Assembly (NCBI GenBank): GCA_045636125.1
Contig: JAZTWX010000020.1
Location: 124,001 to 188,000 of the forward strand
Direction of reading: 5' to 3'
Length of the DNA stretch: 64,000 nucleotides
Source of the DNA: HGM04593 sp045636125
Lineage (GTDB): Bacteria; Bacteroidota; Bacteroidia; Bacteroidales; Bacteroidaceae
Shown: one piece after another, positions 16,865 through 25,806 of the stretch
Numbering within the stretch: position 1 is the stretch's first letter
Layout: each line of letters begins with the position of its first letter
Translations under genes and position numbers: made by a program
The notes under the pieces: generated by a model
Database searches by the model: none
The model's input: only the letters and a program-made list of their open reading frames with translations
Told to the model about the DNA's origin: nothing

Positions 16865-19021
16865 ATGGCAAAAAAAGGCGGAAAATCGAAAGGACGCATA
16901 AACAAGCGGGTGCTTGTGGATATGCTTGTGGAGTTTTTTAACAGACACGATGGAGAGCAGATAAGTACAAAGGAAATTTTCAAGGAGCTCGACCTCACTA
17001 CATCGTCGGCGCGCACCCTGTGTGTGGCCATTCTCGACGACCTTGTGTTCGACGGCTATCTTGTGGAGCCTGCTTTCCGCCGCTACCAGCTTGCCAACAG
17101 CGCATCGTCGATGCTGGGAACCTTCCGCCGCAACAACAACGGCTATAATGTCTTCTACCCCGAAGACGACAGCGAGCCGGTGATGGTGTCGGAACGTAAT
17201 TCGGGGCACGCGCTCACCGACGATTTTGTGCGTGTGGCTCTTTTTGCCAAGCGTCGCGGCCGTGGCCGTGAGGGCGAGGTTGTTGAGGTTTTGCGCCGTG
17301 CCCACGATACCTTTGTGGGTGAGCTGCACGTTGAAAAGCACTTCGCCTTCCTGCTCACCGAGAGCCGCCTGATGCCTTGCGATATTTTTATCCCGAAAGA
17401 CCTGTTGAAGGGCGGAAAAGATGGCGACAAGGCTGTTGTAAAAATTGTGGAGTGGCCCGAAAACAGCAAGAACCCTGTGGGCAAGGTACTCGATATCCTG
17501 GGCAAGGCGGGTGAGAATGACACCGAAATGAACGCAATTCTCGCAGAATTCGGCCTCCCCTACGATTACCCCGCAGCGGTGGAGCAGGCCGCCGAAAAGC
17601 TTGCGGTGGGTATAACCCCCGAAGAGATTGCAACGCGTGAGGATTTCCGTGGCGTGACTACATTCACCATAGACCCGGCCGATGCAAAGGACTTTGACGA
17701 TGCTCTCTCGATACGCCCCCTCTCCGACGGGTTGTGGGAGATTGGTGTGCACATTGCCGATGTTTCCTATTACGTGACCGAGGGCAGCATCATTGACAAG
17801 GAGGCGTTCAAGCGCGCAACATCAATCTATTTGGTCGACAGAACAATACCTATGCTTCCCGAACGTTTGTGTAATTTTCTCTGCTCGCTTCGCCCCAACG
17901 AAGAGAAGCTTGCCTACTCGGTGATATTCACAATGAACGACAAGGCCGAAGTAAAGGCATTCAGGATAGCCCGCACCGTGATAAACAGCGACCGCCGTTT
18001 CTGCTACGACGAGGTGCAGGAGATTATAAAGAAGGGCGAGGGCGAGTATGCTGCCGAAATTCTCAAGCTCAACAGCCTTGCGCAGACTATGCGCGAGAAG
18101 CGTTTCGCCGCCGGAGCAATAGACTTCCAGCAGGCCGAGGTGCATTTCCGTCTCGACGACGACGGGCACCCCTTGTCGGTATATTTCAGCGAGAGCAACG
18201 AGTCGCACCAGCTCATCGAGGAATTTATGTTGCTTGCCAACCGCACTGTGGCCGAAAAGATTGGCCGCAAGGCGCCCGGAAACAACCCCAAGACATTCGT
18301 GTACCGTATACACGACGAGCCTAACCCCGAAAAGCTTGCGATGCTGCAGAAATTTGTGAGCAAGCTGGGCTATAAGATGCGCAGTGGTTCGGGCCGCACA
18401 ACATCGGCTACGGCGATGAACAATCTATTGAAAGAGATTCACGGAACAAAGGAGCAGAACGTGATTGAGCAGATTTCGCTGCGTACAATGCAGAAGGCGC
18501 GTTACTCGACCGAAAATATTGGCCACTACGGCCTTGCCTTCCGCTACTACACTCATTTCACATCGCCCATACGCCGTTACCCCGACCTCCTTGTCCACCG
18601 CCTGCTCACCCGCTATCTGTTGCAGGGTTCACGCTCGGTGAGCTTGCCGAAATACGAGGATTTCTGCGAGCACTGTTCGGCACAGGAGCAGGTTGCTGCA
18701 AACGCCGAGCGCGCCAGCATAAAATACAAGCAGGTTGAGTTTATGGGCGAGCACATTGGCGAGGAGTACGATGCTGTGATAAGCGGCGTTACCGAGTGGG
18801 GAATATATGCCGAAATAAACGAGAACAAATGCGAGGGAATGATACCCTTGCGCACCCTGCAGGACGACTATTATGAATTTGACGAGGCGAACTATTGCCT
18901 TGTGGGCAGGCGTAAGCATCGCAAATACACCATTGGCGACGCAGTGCGCATAAAGATTGTGCGTGCCAACCTCGACCGCAAGCAGCTCGATTTTGAGCTT
19001 GTTGAGCACTATGGTGCATAA
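16865..19021 (+). CDS. rnr: Ribonuclease R
   Basis: RNase R is a 3'-to-5' exoribonuclease that degrades structured RNA. The 718-residue product from the ATG at 16865 (a TTG three codons earlier is less likely) begins with a basic tail and a winged-helix segment, then cold-shock domains, then the RNB catalytic domain with the metal-binding Asp cluster DPADAKDFDDAL at about residues 270-281. The C-terminal S1 domain starts around VISGVTEWGIYAEI near residue 640. Domain order and length match RNase R rather than RNase II. It stands alone between short intergenic spaces. Identification is secure. Confidence 0.96.
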   Translation: MAKKGGKSKGRINKRVLVDMLVEFFNRHDGEQISTKEIFKELDLTTSSARTLCVAILDDLVFDGYLVEPAFRRYQLANSASSMLGTFRRNNNGYNVFYPEDDSEPVMVSERNSGHALTDDFVRVALFAKRRGRGREGEVVEVLRRAHDTFVGELHVEKHFAFLLTESRLMPCDIFIPKDLLKGGKDGDKAVVKIVEWPENSKNPVGKVLDILGKAGENDTEMNAILAEFGLPYDYPAAVEQAAEKLAVGITPEEIATREDFRGVTTFTIDPADAKDFDDALSIRPLSDGLWEIGVHIADVSYYVTEGSIIDKEAFKRATSIYLVDRTIPMLPERLCNFLCSLRPNEEKLAYSVIFTMNDKAEVKAFRIARTVINSDRRFCYDEVQEIIKKGEGEYAAEILKLNSLAQTMREKRFAAGAIDFQQAEVHFRLDDDGHPLSVYFSESNESHQLIEEFMLLANRTVAEKIGRKAPGNNPKTFVYRIHDEPNPEKLAMLQKFVSKLGYKMRSGSGRTTSATAMNNLLKEIHGTKEQNVIEQISLRTMQKARYSTENIGHYGLAFRYYTHFTSPIRRYPDLLVHRLLTRYLLQGSRSVSLPKYEDFCEHCSAQEQVAANAERASIKYKQVEFMGEHIGEEYDAVISGVTEWGIYAEINENKCEGMIPLRTLQDDYYEFDEANYCLVGRRKHRKYTIGDAVRIKIVRANLDRKQLDFELVEHYGA

Positions 19022-19045
19022 TGCGTGGTTTTTGCGCTATTTTAG

Positions 19046-19074
19046 TTTCTTTTCAGAATCGGTGCATTAATTTG
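19046..19074 (+). promoter_or_regulatory. Response-regulator box and promoter before the two-component genes
   Basis: TTTCTTTTCAGAATCGG at 19046-19062 is followed by a -7-like TTAATTTG at 19067-19074. The same box, with one base changed, recurs at 21181-21197 before the PepSY-like gene, and in both places the distance from box start to the TTTG of the -7 element is 25 bases. The box replaces the usual -33 element, as expected for an activator site. I infer that the adjacent OmpR-type regulator binds it and controls its own operon. Confidence 0.65.
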
Positions 19075-19091
19075 CAATAAAAAAAACAAGG

Positions 19092-19775
19092 ATGAAACTG
19101 CTTATTATAGAAGACGATGCGTCGCTGAGCGAGATAATGACCCGCGCTCTGCGCGCCGAGGGGTACGTTGTTGAAACTGCCGCAACCTTTTTCGATGCAC
19201 AGGACAAGATTGCGGGCTACAACTACGACTGCATAATGCTCGACATTATGCTGCCCGACGGCAACGGCCTTAAATTGCTGGAGCACATAAAGTCGCTCGA
19301 CAAGGCCGACAGGGTGATAATAATATCGGCACGCGACTCCATTGAGGACAAGGTGGCGGGGCTCGACCTTGGCGCCGACGACTATCTTGCAAAGCCCTTT
19401 TTTATGGCCGAGCTTTCGGCGCGCATAAAAAGCGTGTTGCGTCGCGGCAGTGCAGCCGTGAACCGCAAAATGCAGGCCGGCAACCTTACGCTCGACCTGC
19501 AGAGCCGCACAGTAGCTGTTGCCGGCATCGATGTCCCTTTGTTGAAGAAGGAATTTGACATTCTGCTCTATTTTATGCAACGCCCGCAGCACATTGTAGA
19601 TAAGGCTGTGCTTGCCGAGGCTGTGTGGGGCGACCACATTGATGCTGCCGACAATTTCCAGTTCGTGTATGCACAAGTTAAGAATTTGAGAAAAAAACTC
19701 ACCGAGGCCGGTGCGTCGTTCAATATAAAGGCGGTATACGGCTTCGGTTATAAACTCTCGGAGGTTGAGCAATGA
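19092..19775 (+). CDS. OmpR-family response regulator
   Basis: The 227-residue protein has a receiver domain with the acidic pair at E7/D8-D9, the phosphoacceptor D51 (CIMLDIMLPDG) and the conserved K101 (DDYLAKPF), then a winged-helix DNA-binding domain from about residue 130 that ends in the typical VYGFGYKL. It should act as a transcription factor switched by the histidine kinase encoded directly downstream, whose gene overlaps it by four bases. A sequence box shared with the promoter of the PepSY-like genes at 21286 suggests that those genes are its targets. The physiological signal is not known. RprY-like regulators of Bacteroides are a possible relative. Confidence 0.94.
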   Translation: MKLLIIEDDASLSEIMTRALRAEGYVVETAATFFDAQDKIAGYNYDCIMLDIMLPDGNGLKLLEHIKSLDKADRVIIISARDSIEDKVAGLDLGADDYLAKPFFMAELSARIKSVLRRGSAAVNRKMQAGNLTLDLQSRTVAVAGIDVPLLKKEFDILLYFMQRPQHIVDKAVLAEAVWGDHIDAADNFQFVYAQVKNLRKKLTEAGASFNIKAVYGFGYKLSEVEQ

Positions 19776-21046
19776 AACTTATTTACAATGTAATTCTGCG
19801 CATGGCGGTTGTGCTGCTCCCTGTGATGGCGCTGTGGTCTGTTGTGTTTTTCTTTACAATGGTAGAGGAAATTAACGACGAAACAGACGACAGTCTCGAG
19901 GATTATGCCGAACTCATTATGCGCCGCACGCTTGCCGGTCGCGAGCTGCCGTCGATGGGCGATGGCTCGAACAATAGCTATACGTTGGAAATTTTAGGTT
20001 CGTCGGTGAGCGATCCTCTGCCGCAGATGAGCTACCGCGACTCGCTTGTGTACATAAGCGAGAAGCGCGAAACAGAACCAGCCCGTGTGCTCACCACCTA
20101 TTTCAGCGACAAGGAGGGGGCTGTGTACAAACTTGTGGTGGCTACCCCCACGTTTGAGCGCGAGGATCTCTTTGAGTCGCTCTTCTGGCACATTGTGGTG
20201 CTTTATGTGGTTGTTGTGCTCACCGTGTTTGTGCTCACGCTGTTGGTGTTCAACCGCAGTATGCGCCCGTTGTTTCACTTGCTTGCGTGGCTCGACAGAT
20301 ATATTCCCGGCCGTGGAGTGAGGGATTTTCCTTCATCGTCGTCGGTTGTGGAGTTTGAAAAGCTTCTGCAGTCGGCCAAAAGCACAATATCGCGTGCCGA
20401 AAATTATTTGGAGCAGCAAAAACAGTTTCTTGGCAATGCTTCGCACGAATTGCAGACTCCGTTGGCAGTGCTTGGCAACCGCATAGAGTGGATGCTCGAC
20501 ACCACCGCTCTCACCGACGAGCAGGCGGCCGAGCTTCACAAGATGCAACAGTCGGTGCGCAGGCTCTCGCGCCTTAACCGCACTCTTCTGCTGCTTGCAA
20601 AAATTGACAACGGGCAATTCCCCGACGCTATCGACGTGGATATTGTGCAGCTTGTGTCGAACGATGCAGAGCTTTATTCCGAAATATATGCTTCGCGCGG
20701 CATTGCCTGCAACCTTTCGCTGCCAGCCTCTTTTGTGGTAAATATAAATGAGGAGCTTGCGGTAATTCTTGTTACGAATTTGTTGAAGAATGCATTTCTT
20801 CATTCGGCCGACGGCAGCACCGTGTCGGTCTCCATTAAGGGTGGTGTGCTCGCTGTGGAAAATGACGGTGAGCAGGAACTTGAGGCCGACCGTCTTTTCG
20901 ACCGTTTCTACAAAGACGGCAAGAGCGGTGGCACCGGCCTGGGCCTTGCACTGGTGGGTGCGGTGGCGCGTTATTACAACACTGCTGTGGAATATTCTTT
21001 TGTGGGCGGCAGGCACCGTTTTTCGGTAAATTTTGGAACGTTATAG
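19772..21046 (+). CDS. Sensor histidine kinase
   Basis: The 424-residue kinase has two membrane spans, at about residues 7-32 and 135-160, enclosing a periplasmic sensor of about 100 residues without a recognisable fold. The dimerisation/phosphoacceptor segment carries H225 in GNASHELQTPLAVL, and the ATPase domain shows the N box (NLLKNAFLHS) and the G box GGTGLGLALV. Its gene overlaps the response-regulator gene by four bases, so the two are a cognate pair. A hairpin terminator follows at 21073-21119. The presence of PepSY-like proteins immediately after, with a matching promoter box, suggests an envelope-related signal; this is inference. Confidence 0.93.
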   Translation: MKLIYNVILRMAVVLLPVMALWSVVFFFTMVEEINDETDDSLEDYAELIMRRTLAGRELPSMGDGSNNSYTLEILGSSVSDPLPQMSYRDSLVYISEKRETEPARVLTTYFSDKEGAVYKLVVATPTFEREDLFESLFWHIVVLYVVVVLTVFVLTLLVFNRSMRPLFHLLAWLDRYIPGRGVRDFPSSSSVVEFEKLLQSAKSTISRAENYLEQQKQFLGNASHELQTPLAVLGNRIEWMLDTTALTDEQAAELHKMQQSVRRLSRLNRTLLLLAKIDNGQFPDAIDVDIVQLVSNDAELYSEIYASRGIACNLSLPASFVVNINEELAVILVTNLLKNAFLHSADGSTVSVSIKGGVLAVENDGEQELEADRLFDRFYKDGKSGGTGLGLALVGAVARYYNTAVEYSFVGGRHRFSVNFGTL

Positions 21047-21072
21047 CGCAAAATAACGCTTTTCTCTCTCTT

Positions 21073-21119
21073 AATGCCCCACAAAATGCTGCTCAGGCAC
21101 GCTTGTGGGGCATTTTTAT
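21073..21119 (+). terminator. Terminator after the two-component operon
   Basis: ATGCCCCACAA at 21074-21084 pairs perfectly with TTGTGGGGCAT at 21103-21113 and is followed by a T-rich stretch. Confidence 0.8.
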
Positions 21120-21180
21120 TGCAAAAACGGCGTTGTAGAACTTTTTTTTGAAAAAAATGAGAAAAAAGTGAAAATTTCAA

Positions 21181-21209
21181 TTTCTTTTCAGAATTGGGTA
21201 TAATCTTTG
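21181..21209 (+). promoter_or_regulatory. Second copy of the response-regulator box, before the PepSY-like genes
   Basis: TTTCTTTTCAGAATTGG at 21181-21197 matches the box at 19046 in 16 of 17 positions. The -7-like AATCTTTG lies at 21202-21209, at the same distance as in the first copy. Upstream the sequence is a run of A/T tracts. The next start codon is at 21286, giving a leader of about 70 bases. Confidence 0.65.
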
Positions 21210-21285
21210 CATCAGAAAGAACGAGGAAAACCAAATAAACCTCTTCTTGTTAATAAAATGTATAACCACTAAATGAATAAGTATT

Positions 21286-21723
21286 ATGAAAAAGATGATG
21301 TTTGCAATGTTTCTGCTTTTCGCAGCTGTTTTGAACGCTAACGCAGGTAACGACAGAATTATTACAAAGGATAAATTACCCGCCGAAGCACAGGTGTTTA
21401 TCGACACTCACTTTTCGGCACAGAAACTATCTTTCGCAAAAGAGGAGCGCGATTTCTTCGAGCGTTCATACGAGGTGGTGTTCACCGATGGCTCTAAACT
21501 GGAATTTACAAGCAAGGGCGAGTGGAAAGATGTTGATTGCCGTTACAGCGAGGTGCCCGCAGCCATAGTTCCCGCAGCTATAATGGAATATGTGTTGAAG
21601 AACTTCCCTGCCGAGAAGGTGCTTAAAATAGAGCGTGAAACAGGTAACTACGAGGTGAAACTGTCTAACCGTTACGAACTTACTTTCGATAAAAAACTAC
21701 GAATAATTGATATTGACAACTAA
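21286..21723 (+). CDS. PepSY-like periplasmic protein (DUF2874 type)
   Basis: The 145-residue protein has a clear signal peptide (MKKMMFAMFLLFAAVLNANA) with a likely cleavage after Ala at about residue 20. The mature part carries two repeats of a PepSY-like alpha-beta unit, visible as LPAEAQVFIDTHF with YEVVFTDGSKLEFTSKGEW, then VPAAIMEYVLKNFP with YEVKLSNRYELTFDKKL. Such proteins are small periplasmic or surface binding modules; no ligand is firmly known. It has its own promoter box matching that of the upstream two-component operon, and is followed by a second PepSY-like gene, so the pair is likely the output of that system. Confidence 0.85.
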   Translation: MKKMMFAMFLLFAAVLNANAGNDRIITKDKLPAEAQVFIDTHFSAQKLSFAKEERDFFERSYEVVFTDGSKLEFTSKGEWKDVDCRYSEVPAAIVPAAIMEYVLKNFPAEKVLKIERETGNYEVKLSNRYELTFDKKLRIIDIDN

Positions 21724-21750
21724 AAACCGTTAAACTACTAAACACCAGCA

Positions 21751-21764
21751 GGGTGCTTGCACCC
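21751..21764 (+). other. Intercistronic hairpin between the PepSY-like genes
   Basis: GGGTGC and GCACCC at 21751-21756 and 21759-21764 form a tight six-pair hairpin with a two-base loop and no T run. It may stabilise or differentially process the mRNA between the two genes. Confidence 0.45.
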
Positions 21765-21804
21765 GCGCATTCCCAACATTACTAACAACTAAAAAATAAT
21801 AATT

Positions 21805-22245
21805 ATGAAAAAGCTATTATCAATCTTGTTCCTTGCGACAACAGTGTGCTTCGCTGCTTGTAACGACGACGATGATTCTCCAAAATATCAGTTGAGCGAG
21901 AATATCAAGAACTACATTACCGCTAACTACCCCGGTGCAGTGATAACCGACTACGACAAGGAGCGCAACTACATTGATGTTGACATTGTTGTGGGCAACG
22001 AGAAAAAGGAACTTTACTTCTCTACCGGCGACCAGTGGCAGCGTACCGAGTGGGATGTCCGCATCGCTGAATTGCCCGAGGCTGTGGTGAATGCAGTGCA
22101 GGCGCAGTACCCCGACTATAGAATAGACGATGCCGACTATGTGCAGGTTCCCGGCGAAGAGTACTACGAGATTGAGATTGAAAAGGGTAACAAGGGCCGT
22201 TATTTGAAAGTTGCTCTCGACGGCAGCTCTGTTGAAATGATATAA
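21805..22245 (+). CDS. PepSY-like lipoprotein
   Basis: The 146-residue protein begins with a lipoprotein signal (MKKLLSILFLATTVCFAAC), the lipid-bearing Cys being residue 19, followed by an acidic NDDDD stretch that in Bacteroidetes often directs lipoproteins to the outer membrane and surface. Two PepSY-like units follow (NIKNYITANYPGAVITDYDK and LPEAVVNAVQAQYPDYRI). It is a diverged paralogue of the preceding gene, 81 bases away, and is probably transcribed from the same regulated promoter. A terminator follows at 22295-22328. The ligand is unknown. Confidence 0.85.
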   Translation: MKKLLSILFLATTVCFAACNDDDDSPKYQLSENIKNYITANYPGAVITDYDKERNYIDVDIVVGNEKKELYFSTGDQWQRTEWDVRIAELPEAVVNAVQAQYPDYRIDDADYVQVPGEEYYEIEIEKGNKGRYLKVALDGSSVEMI

Positions 22246-22294
22246 AATATATAAATAATAATTTAGTTTTGTGTTTGAATCATAGTTTTTGAGT

Positions 22295-22328
22295 CTCCCT
22301 CACCCCGCCGGGGTGGGGGAGTTTTTTT
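22295..22328 (+). terminator. Terminator after the PepSY-like pair
   Basis: CTCCCTCACCCC at 22295-22306 pairs with GGGGTGGGGGAG at 22310-22321 with one mismatch and is followed by seven T. The stretch from 22329 to 22447 carries no gene; it includes a second -7-like TATTTTTG at 22409-22416. Confidence 0.85.
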
Positions 22329-22447
22329 GCGAGTGCTTAAGCGTAGAACTTTCTATGGAAGGGGTGTGCGCAAAGTGTAACTGTGGTTCATTTTTTTACG
22401 GCTCCCTCTATTTTTGCAACCGCCTGCTCATAAAAAATCTTATTTAT

Positions 22448-22478
22448 TTTGTATTGCCCACTCTTTGCGTTACATTTG
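22448..22478 (+). promoter_or_regulatory. Bacteroidetes-type promoter of metF
   Basis: TTTG at 22448-22451 and TACATTTG at 22471-22478 are separated by 19 bases and both fit the consensus exactly. The metF ATG is 60 bases downstream. Confidence 0.75.
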
Positions 22479-22537
22479 TATTTTAATGGGGCAATGGTGC
22501 ATTGCTGCGCGATGCCCTTGAAAGGAAAGAGAATTAT

Positions 22538-23485
22538 ATGAGAGTAATTGAAAGCATAAATTCCAGTGAAAAGACAGCCTTTTCGTTTGAGGTGCTCCCG
22601 CCCGTAAAGGGAACGGGAACAACGCGCCTCTTCAGCGACATTGAGCGTCTTATGGAATTCAACCCTAAATATGTAAACATAACGACACACCACAGCGAGC
22701 AGGTGTTTGTTGATCTTGGCGACGGAACATTCAAAAAGAGTACAATACGTCGCCGTCCCGGAACGGTTGCTGTTGCAACAGCCATAAATCACCGTTTCGG
22801 CGTGCCTGTGGTGCCCCATATCCTGTGTAACGGATATTCGCGTGGCGAAACAGAGTATGTGCTCATAGACCTGCAGCTGTCGGGGATAACCGATATTCTT
22901 GTGTTGCGTGGCGACAAATGCAAGGGAAGCAACGTGCAGTGTGCCGACTCGCACAAGCACGCAATCGATCTTCTGCGCCAGGTGAACCGTTTCAACGAGG
23001 GATTCTTTATAGACGGTTCGGAAATGAAGGAGCGCGGCACGCCTTTTTCGTGCGGTGTTGCCTGTTACCCCGAAAAGCACGAGGAGGCTCCCAATATGGA
23101 AAGCGACCTTATGGTGCTCAAGCAAAAGGTCGACGCGGGTGCCGAGTATGCTGTGACGCAGATGTTTTTCGACAACGAGAAATATTTTGCCTTTGTGAAG
23201 CGTGCGCGTGAGATGGGAATAACAATACCCATTATCCCGGGAATAAAGCCCATACACCGTCTTTCGCAGCTGAATGTGTTGCCCAAAGTCTTTCGTGTCG
23301 ACCTCCCCGGTGAGCTTGTGGCTGCAATAGAAAAATGCGGCAACGACGAGGCCGTGGCTGCTGTGGGCCGTGAGTGGGCTATAGCGCAGTGTCGCGAGCT
23401 TATGGCAAAGGGTGTGCCGAGTATTCATTTTTACACAATAAACGCTGTCGACAGTGTTTGTGAAATTGCAAAAGCAATATATTGA
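22538..23485 (+). CDS. metF: 5,10-Methylenetetrahydrofolate reductase
   Basis: MetF reduces methylene-tetrahydrofolate to methyl-tetrahydrofolate, the methyl donor for methionine synthesis. The 315-residue protein begins with the family signature FSFEVLPPVKG (about residues 12-22), shows the FAD-contacting VLRGDK near 127 and QMFFDNEKYFAF near 208, and ends with a typical HFYTINAVDS. An in-frame ATG 12 codons earlier (22502) gives an unusual leader, so I chose the ATG at 22538. It heads an operon with holB, whose ATG overlaps the metF stop (TGATG). No S-adenosylmethionine riboswitch is visible upstream. Secure. Confidence 0.96.
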   Translation: MRVIESINSSEKTAFSFEVLPPVKGTGTTRLFSDIERLMEFNPKYVNITTHHSEQVFVDLGDGTFKKSTIRRRPGTVAVATAINHRFGVPVVPHILCNGYSRGETEYVLIDLQLSGITDILVLRGDKCKGSNVQCADSHKHAIDLLRQVNRFNEGFFIDGSEMKERGTPFSCGVACYPEKHEEAPNMESDLMVLKQKVDAGAEYAVTQMFFDNEKYFAFVKRAREMGITIPIIPGIKPIHRLSQLNVLPKVFRVDLPGELVAAIEKCGNDEAVAAVGREWAIAQCRELMAKGVPSIHFYTINAVDSVCEIAKAIY

Positions 23486-24627
23486 TGAGCAGTCCTTCTT
23501 TCAGTAACATAATAGGCCAGAAAAGGGTTATAGAGCAGCTTAAAAAGTGCGTCGATGAGAACCGTATGGCCCACGCCTTGCTCTTTACCGGCCCTGCGGG
23601 TAACGGTAAGCTGGCACTTGCGGTGGCTCTTACGCGCTATCTCTTGTGCGACGCGGCTGCGGGCGATGCCTGTGGTGCGTGCCCTGCGTGCGTGAAGATG
23701 GACAAGCTCATTCACAGCGACCTTCACTTTGTGTTCCCTGTAAAAAAGAAGAAGAACAGCAGCTCCGACACTGCTCCCGTGAGCGACGACTACATTGCCG
23801 AGTGGCGCGAGCTTTTGCTCTCGAACCCATATTTCAGCTACGACGACTGGTTGCAGAAGCTCGATGTGGAGAACCAGCAGCCAATGATATATGAGCGCGA
23901 GAGTGGCGAAATTCTGCATAAACTATCGATGCAGTCGCGCGAGGGTGGCTGGAAAATTGTAATTATATGGTTGCCCGAAAAGATGAAAGAGGCAGGTTCC
24001 AATAAATTGCTTAAGATTATAGAAGAGCCCCCACAGAAAACCCTTTTCATTCTCGTATCGGAGCAGCCCGACCACATACTCCCCACCATACTCAGCCGCA
24101 CACAAAGGGTGGAAATACCCTCTATAATGCAAAAGGATATGGAGGATGCATTGGTGGAGCGTTACGGCCTCACACAGGCCGATGCGGCACGTATTGCACA
24201 ACAGAGTGGCGGCAGTCTCACTGCTGCCGAGCAGATGCTCTCGATAGACGATGACAAGGCTCTTTATCTCGACCTTTTCGCACAGCTTATGCGTGTGGCT
24301 TATGCCCGCAACATACGCGAAATGAAAAACTGGAGCGAGCAGGTTGCGGCAATGGGTCGTGAGCGTCAGAAACGCTTGCTCGACTATTGCCAGCGTATGA
24401 TACGCGAGAATTTCATAATGAACTTCAAACGTAGCGAAATGCTCTATATGTCGGCCGAGGAGAGTGCTTTTTCGGCACGTTTCTCGCCGTTTGTGAACGA
24501 GCGTAACATTTACGGCATTATGGAGGAATTGAGCGAGGCGCAACGCCACATAGAACAGAATGTTAACGCAAAGATGGTATTTTTTGATATGTCTTTGAGA
24601 ATGATAGTATGGATAAAAAACAGATAA
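23485..24627 (+). CDS. holB: DNA polymerase III subunit delta-prime
   Basis: This subunit of the clamp loader helps place the sliding clamp on DNA. The 380-residue protein starts with SSPSFSNIIGQKRVIEQL, holds a Walker A loop GPAGNGKL at about residues 36-43 and the four-Cys zinc module CDAAAGDACGACPAC at about 55-69, then an AAA+ region (KIIEEPPQKTLFIL). The ATG at 23485 overlaps the metF stop by one base; a TTG one codon earlier is a possible alternative. The next gene starts right after its stop. The intact P-loop is slightly unusual for a delta-prime but common in Bacteroidota. Identification is firm, although dnaX-like proteins share these motifs. Confidence 0.9.
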   Translation: MSSPSFSNIIGQKRVIEQLKKCVDENRMAHALLFTGPAGNGKLALAVALTRYLLCDAAAGDACGACPACVKMDKLIHSDLHFVFPVKKKKNSSSDTAPVSDDYIAEWRELLLSNPYFSYDDWLQKLDVENQQPMIYERESGEILHKLSMQSREGGWKIVIIWLPEKMKEAGSNKLLKIIEEPPQKTLFILVSEQPDHILPTILSRTQRVEIPSIMQKDMEDALVERYGLTQADAARIAQQSGGSLTAAEQMLSIDDDKALYLDLFAQLMRVAYARNIREMKNWSEQVAAMGRERQKRLLDYCQRMIRENFIMNFKRSEMLYMSAEESAFSARFSPFVNERNIYGIMEELSEAQRHIEQNVNAKMVFFDMSLRMIVWIKNR

Positions 24628-25806
24628 ATGGATAATTTGAAATATAAAGCAAACAACGACTGTTCGGGCATCTGCTGCAAGGGTTGCGGCAAGATGGATG
24701 CTCCGTTGAATACCTTCGATTGGCTGGCCGATGTGCCCGGCAACGAGGAGTATACCGACATTGTGGAGGTACAGTTCAAGAATACTCACAAAGGATATTA
24801 CAAGAACAGCAATAACATTGACCTTCAGAAGGGCGATATTGTTGCGGTTGAGGCTACCCCCGGGCACGATATCGGGCGCGTTACAATGACCGGGCGCCTT
24901 GTGTTGCTGCAGCTCAAGAAAACCCGCCTCACCCCCGAAAGTGAATTCAAGCGCATATACCGCAAGGCAAAGCCTGTGGACCTTGAAAAGTATGAGGAGG
25001 CAAAGGCCCGCGAGCACGACACTATGATACGCTCGCGCCAGATTGCTAAAGACCTTAACCTGGATATGAAAATTGGCGATGTCGAGTATCAAGGTGATGG
25101 ACAGAAGGCTATCTTCTACTATATTGCCGACAACCGCGTCGATTTCCGTCAGCTCATTAAGGTGCTTGCCGACGCTTTCAAGATAAAAATTGAGATGAAG
25201 CAGATTGGTGCCCGTCAGGAGGCCGGCCGCATTGGCGGTATAGGCCCTTGTGGCAGGGAGTTGTGCTGCGCGACATTCACCACCAATTTTGTGTCGGTGT
25301 CAACATCGGCGGCACGTTTTCAGGATATTTCACTCAACCCGCAAAAGCTTGCAGGGCAGTGTGCAAAGCTCAAATGTTGTCTCAACTACGAGGTTGATGC
25401 TTACGTGGAGGCGTCGCGTCAGTTGCCTCCGCGCGATGTTGAGCTCGAAACTACAAGTGGAACATATTACTTCTTCAAGGCCGATATCCTGCGTGGCGAG
25501 GTGTGCTATTCGACCGACAAGCATATTCCTGCCAACCTTGTGACAATTGGTGCGCGTCGTGCTTTTGCCATTATTGAAATGAACAAGCGTGGCGAGCGTC
25601 CTGAAACGCTCGATGCTGCCGGAGTGGGCGAGCAAAAACGTTCGGCCGATCTTTTGGAGCAGGAGAATATCAATCGTTTCGACAACTCTATGAGGAACAA
25701 GAAACGCAAGAAAGGACACGGTGGAAAACACCACGAAAGCAGGGGCAATGGCAAGAATGAAAAGGGTGGCAACAACAAGGGTCACCATCATCAAAAGGCT
25801 GAATAA
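24628..25806 (+). CDS. PSP1-domain protein (RicT/YaaT-like)
   Basis: The 392-residue protein has the PSP1 domain in its centre and two distinctive cysteine clusters, GPCGRELCC at about residues 206-214 and CAKLKCC at about 245-251, as in RicT (YaaT) of Bacillus, which binds an iron-sulfur cluster with its partners and affects RNase Y-dependent mRNA processing. An extra Cys cluster near the N-terminus (CSGICCKGCGKM) is present. The tail from about 355 is rich in Lys, Gly and His (KKRKKGHGGKHHESRGNG). The gene begins directly after holB, an order common in Bacteroidales, and its end overlaps the start of gldH. The function in Bacteroidota is not established. Confidence 0.9.
   Translation: MDNLKYKANNDCSGICCKGCGKMDAPLNTFDWLADVPGNEEYTDIVEVQFKNTHKGYYKNSNNIDLQKGDIVAVEATPGHDIGRVTMTGRLVLLQLKKTRLTPESEFKRIYRKAKPVDLEKYEEAKAREHDTMIRSRQIAKDLNLDMKIGDVEYQGDGQKAIFYYIADNRVDFRQLIKVLADAFKIKIEMKQIGARQEAGRIGGIGPCGRELCCATFTTNFVSVSTSAARFQDISLNPQKLAGQCAKLKCCLNYEVDAYVEASRQLPPRDVELETTSGTYYFFKADILRGEVCYSTDKHIPANLVTIGARRAFAIIEMNKRGERPETLDAAGVGEQKRSADLLEQENINRFDNSMRNKKRKKGHGGKHHESRGNGKNEKGGNNKGHHHQKAE

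Noticed and set aside
22329..22537. A SAM or other riboswitch upstream of metF
   Set aside because: None of the known conserved aptamer blocks appears; there is a normal promoter and a short leader.
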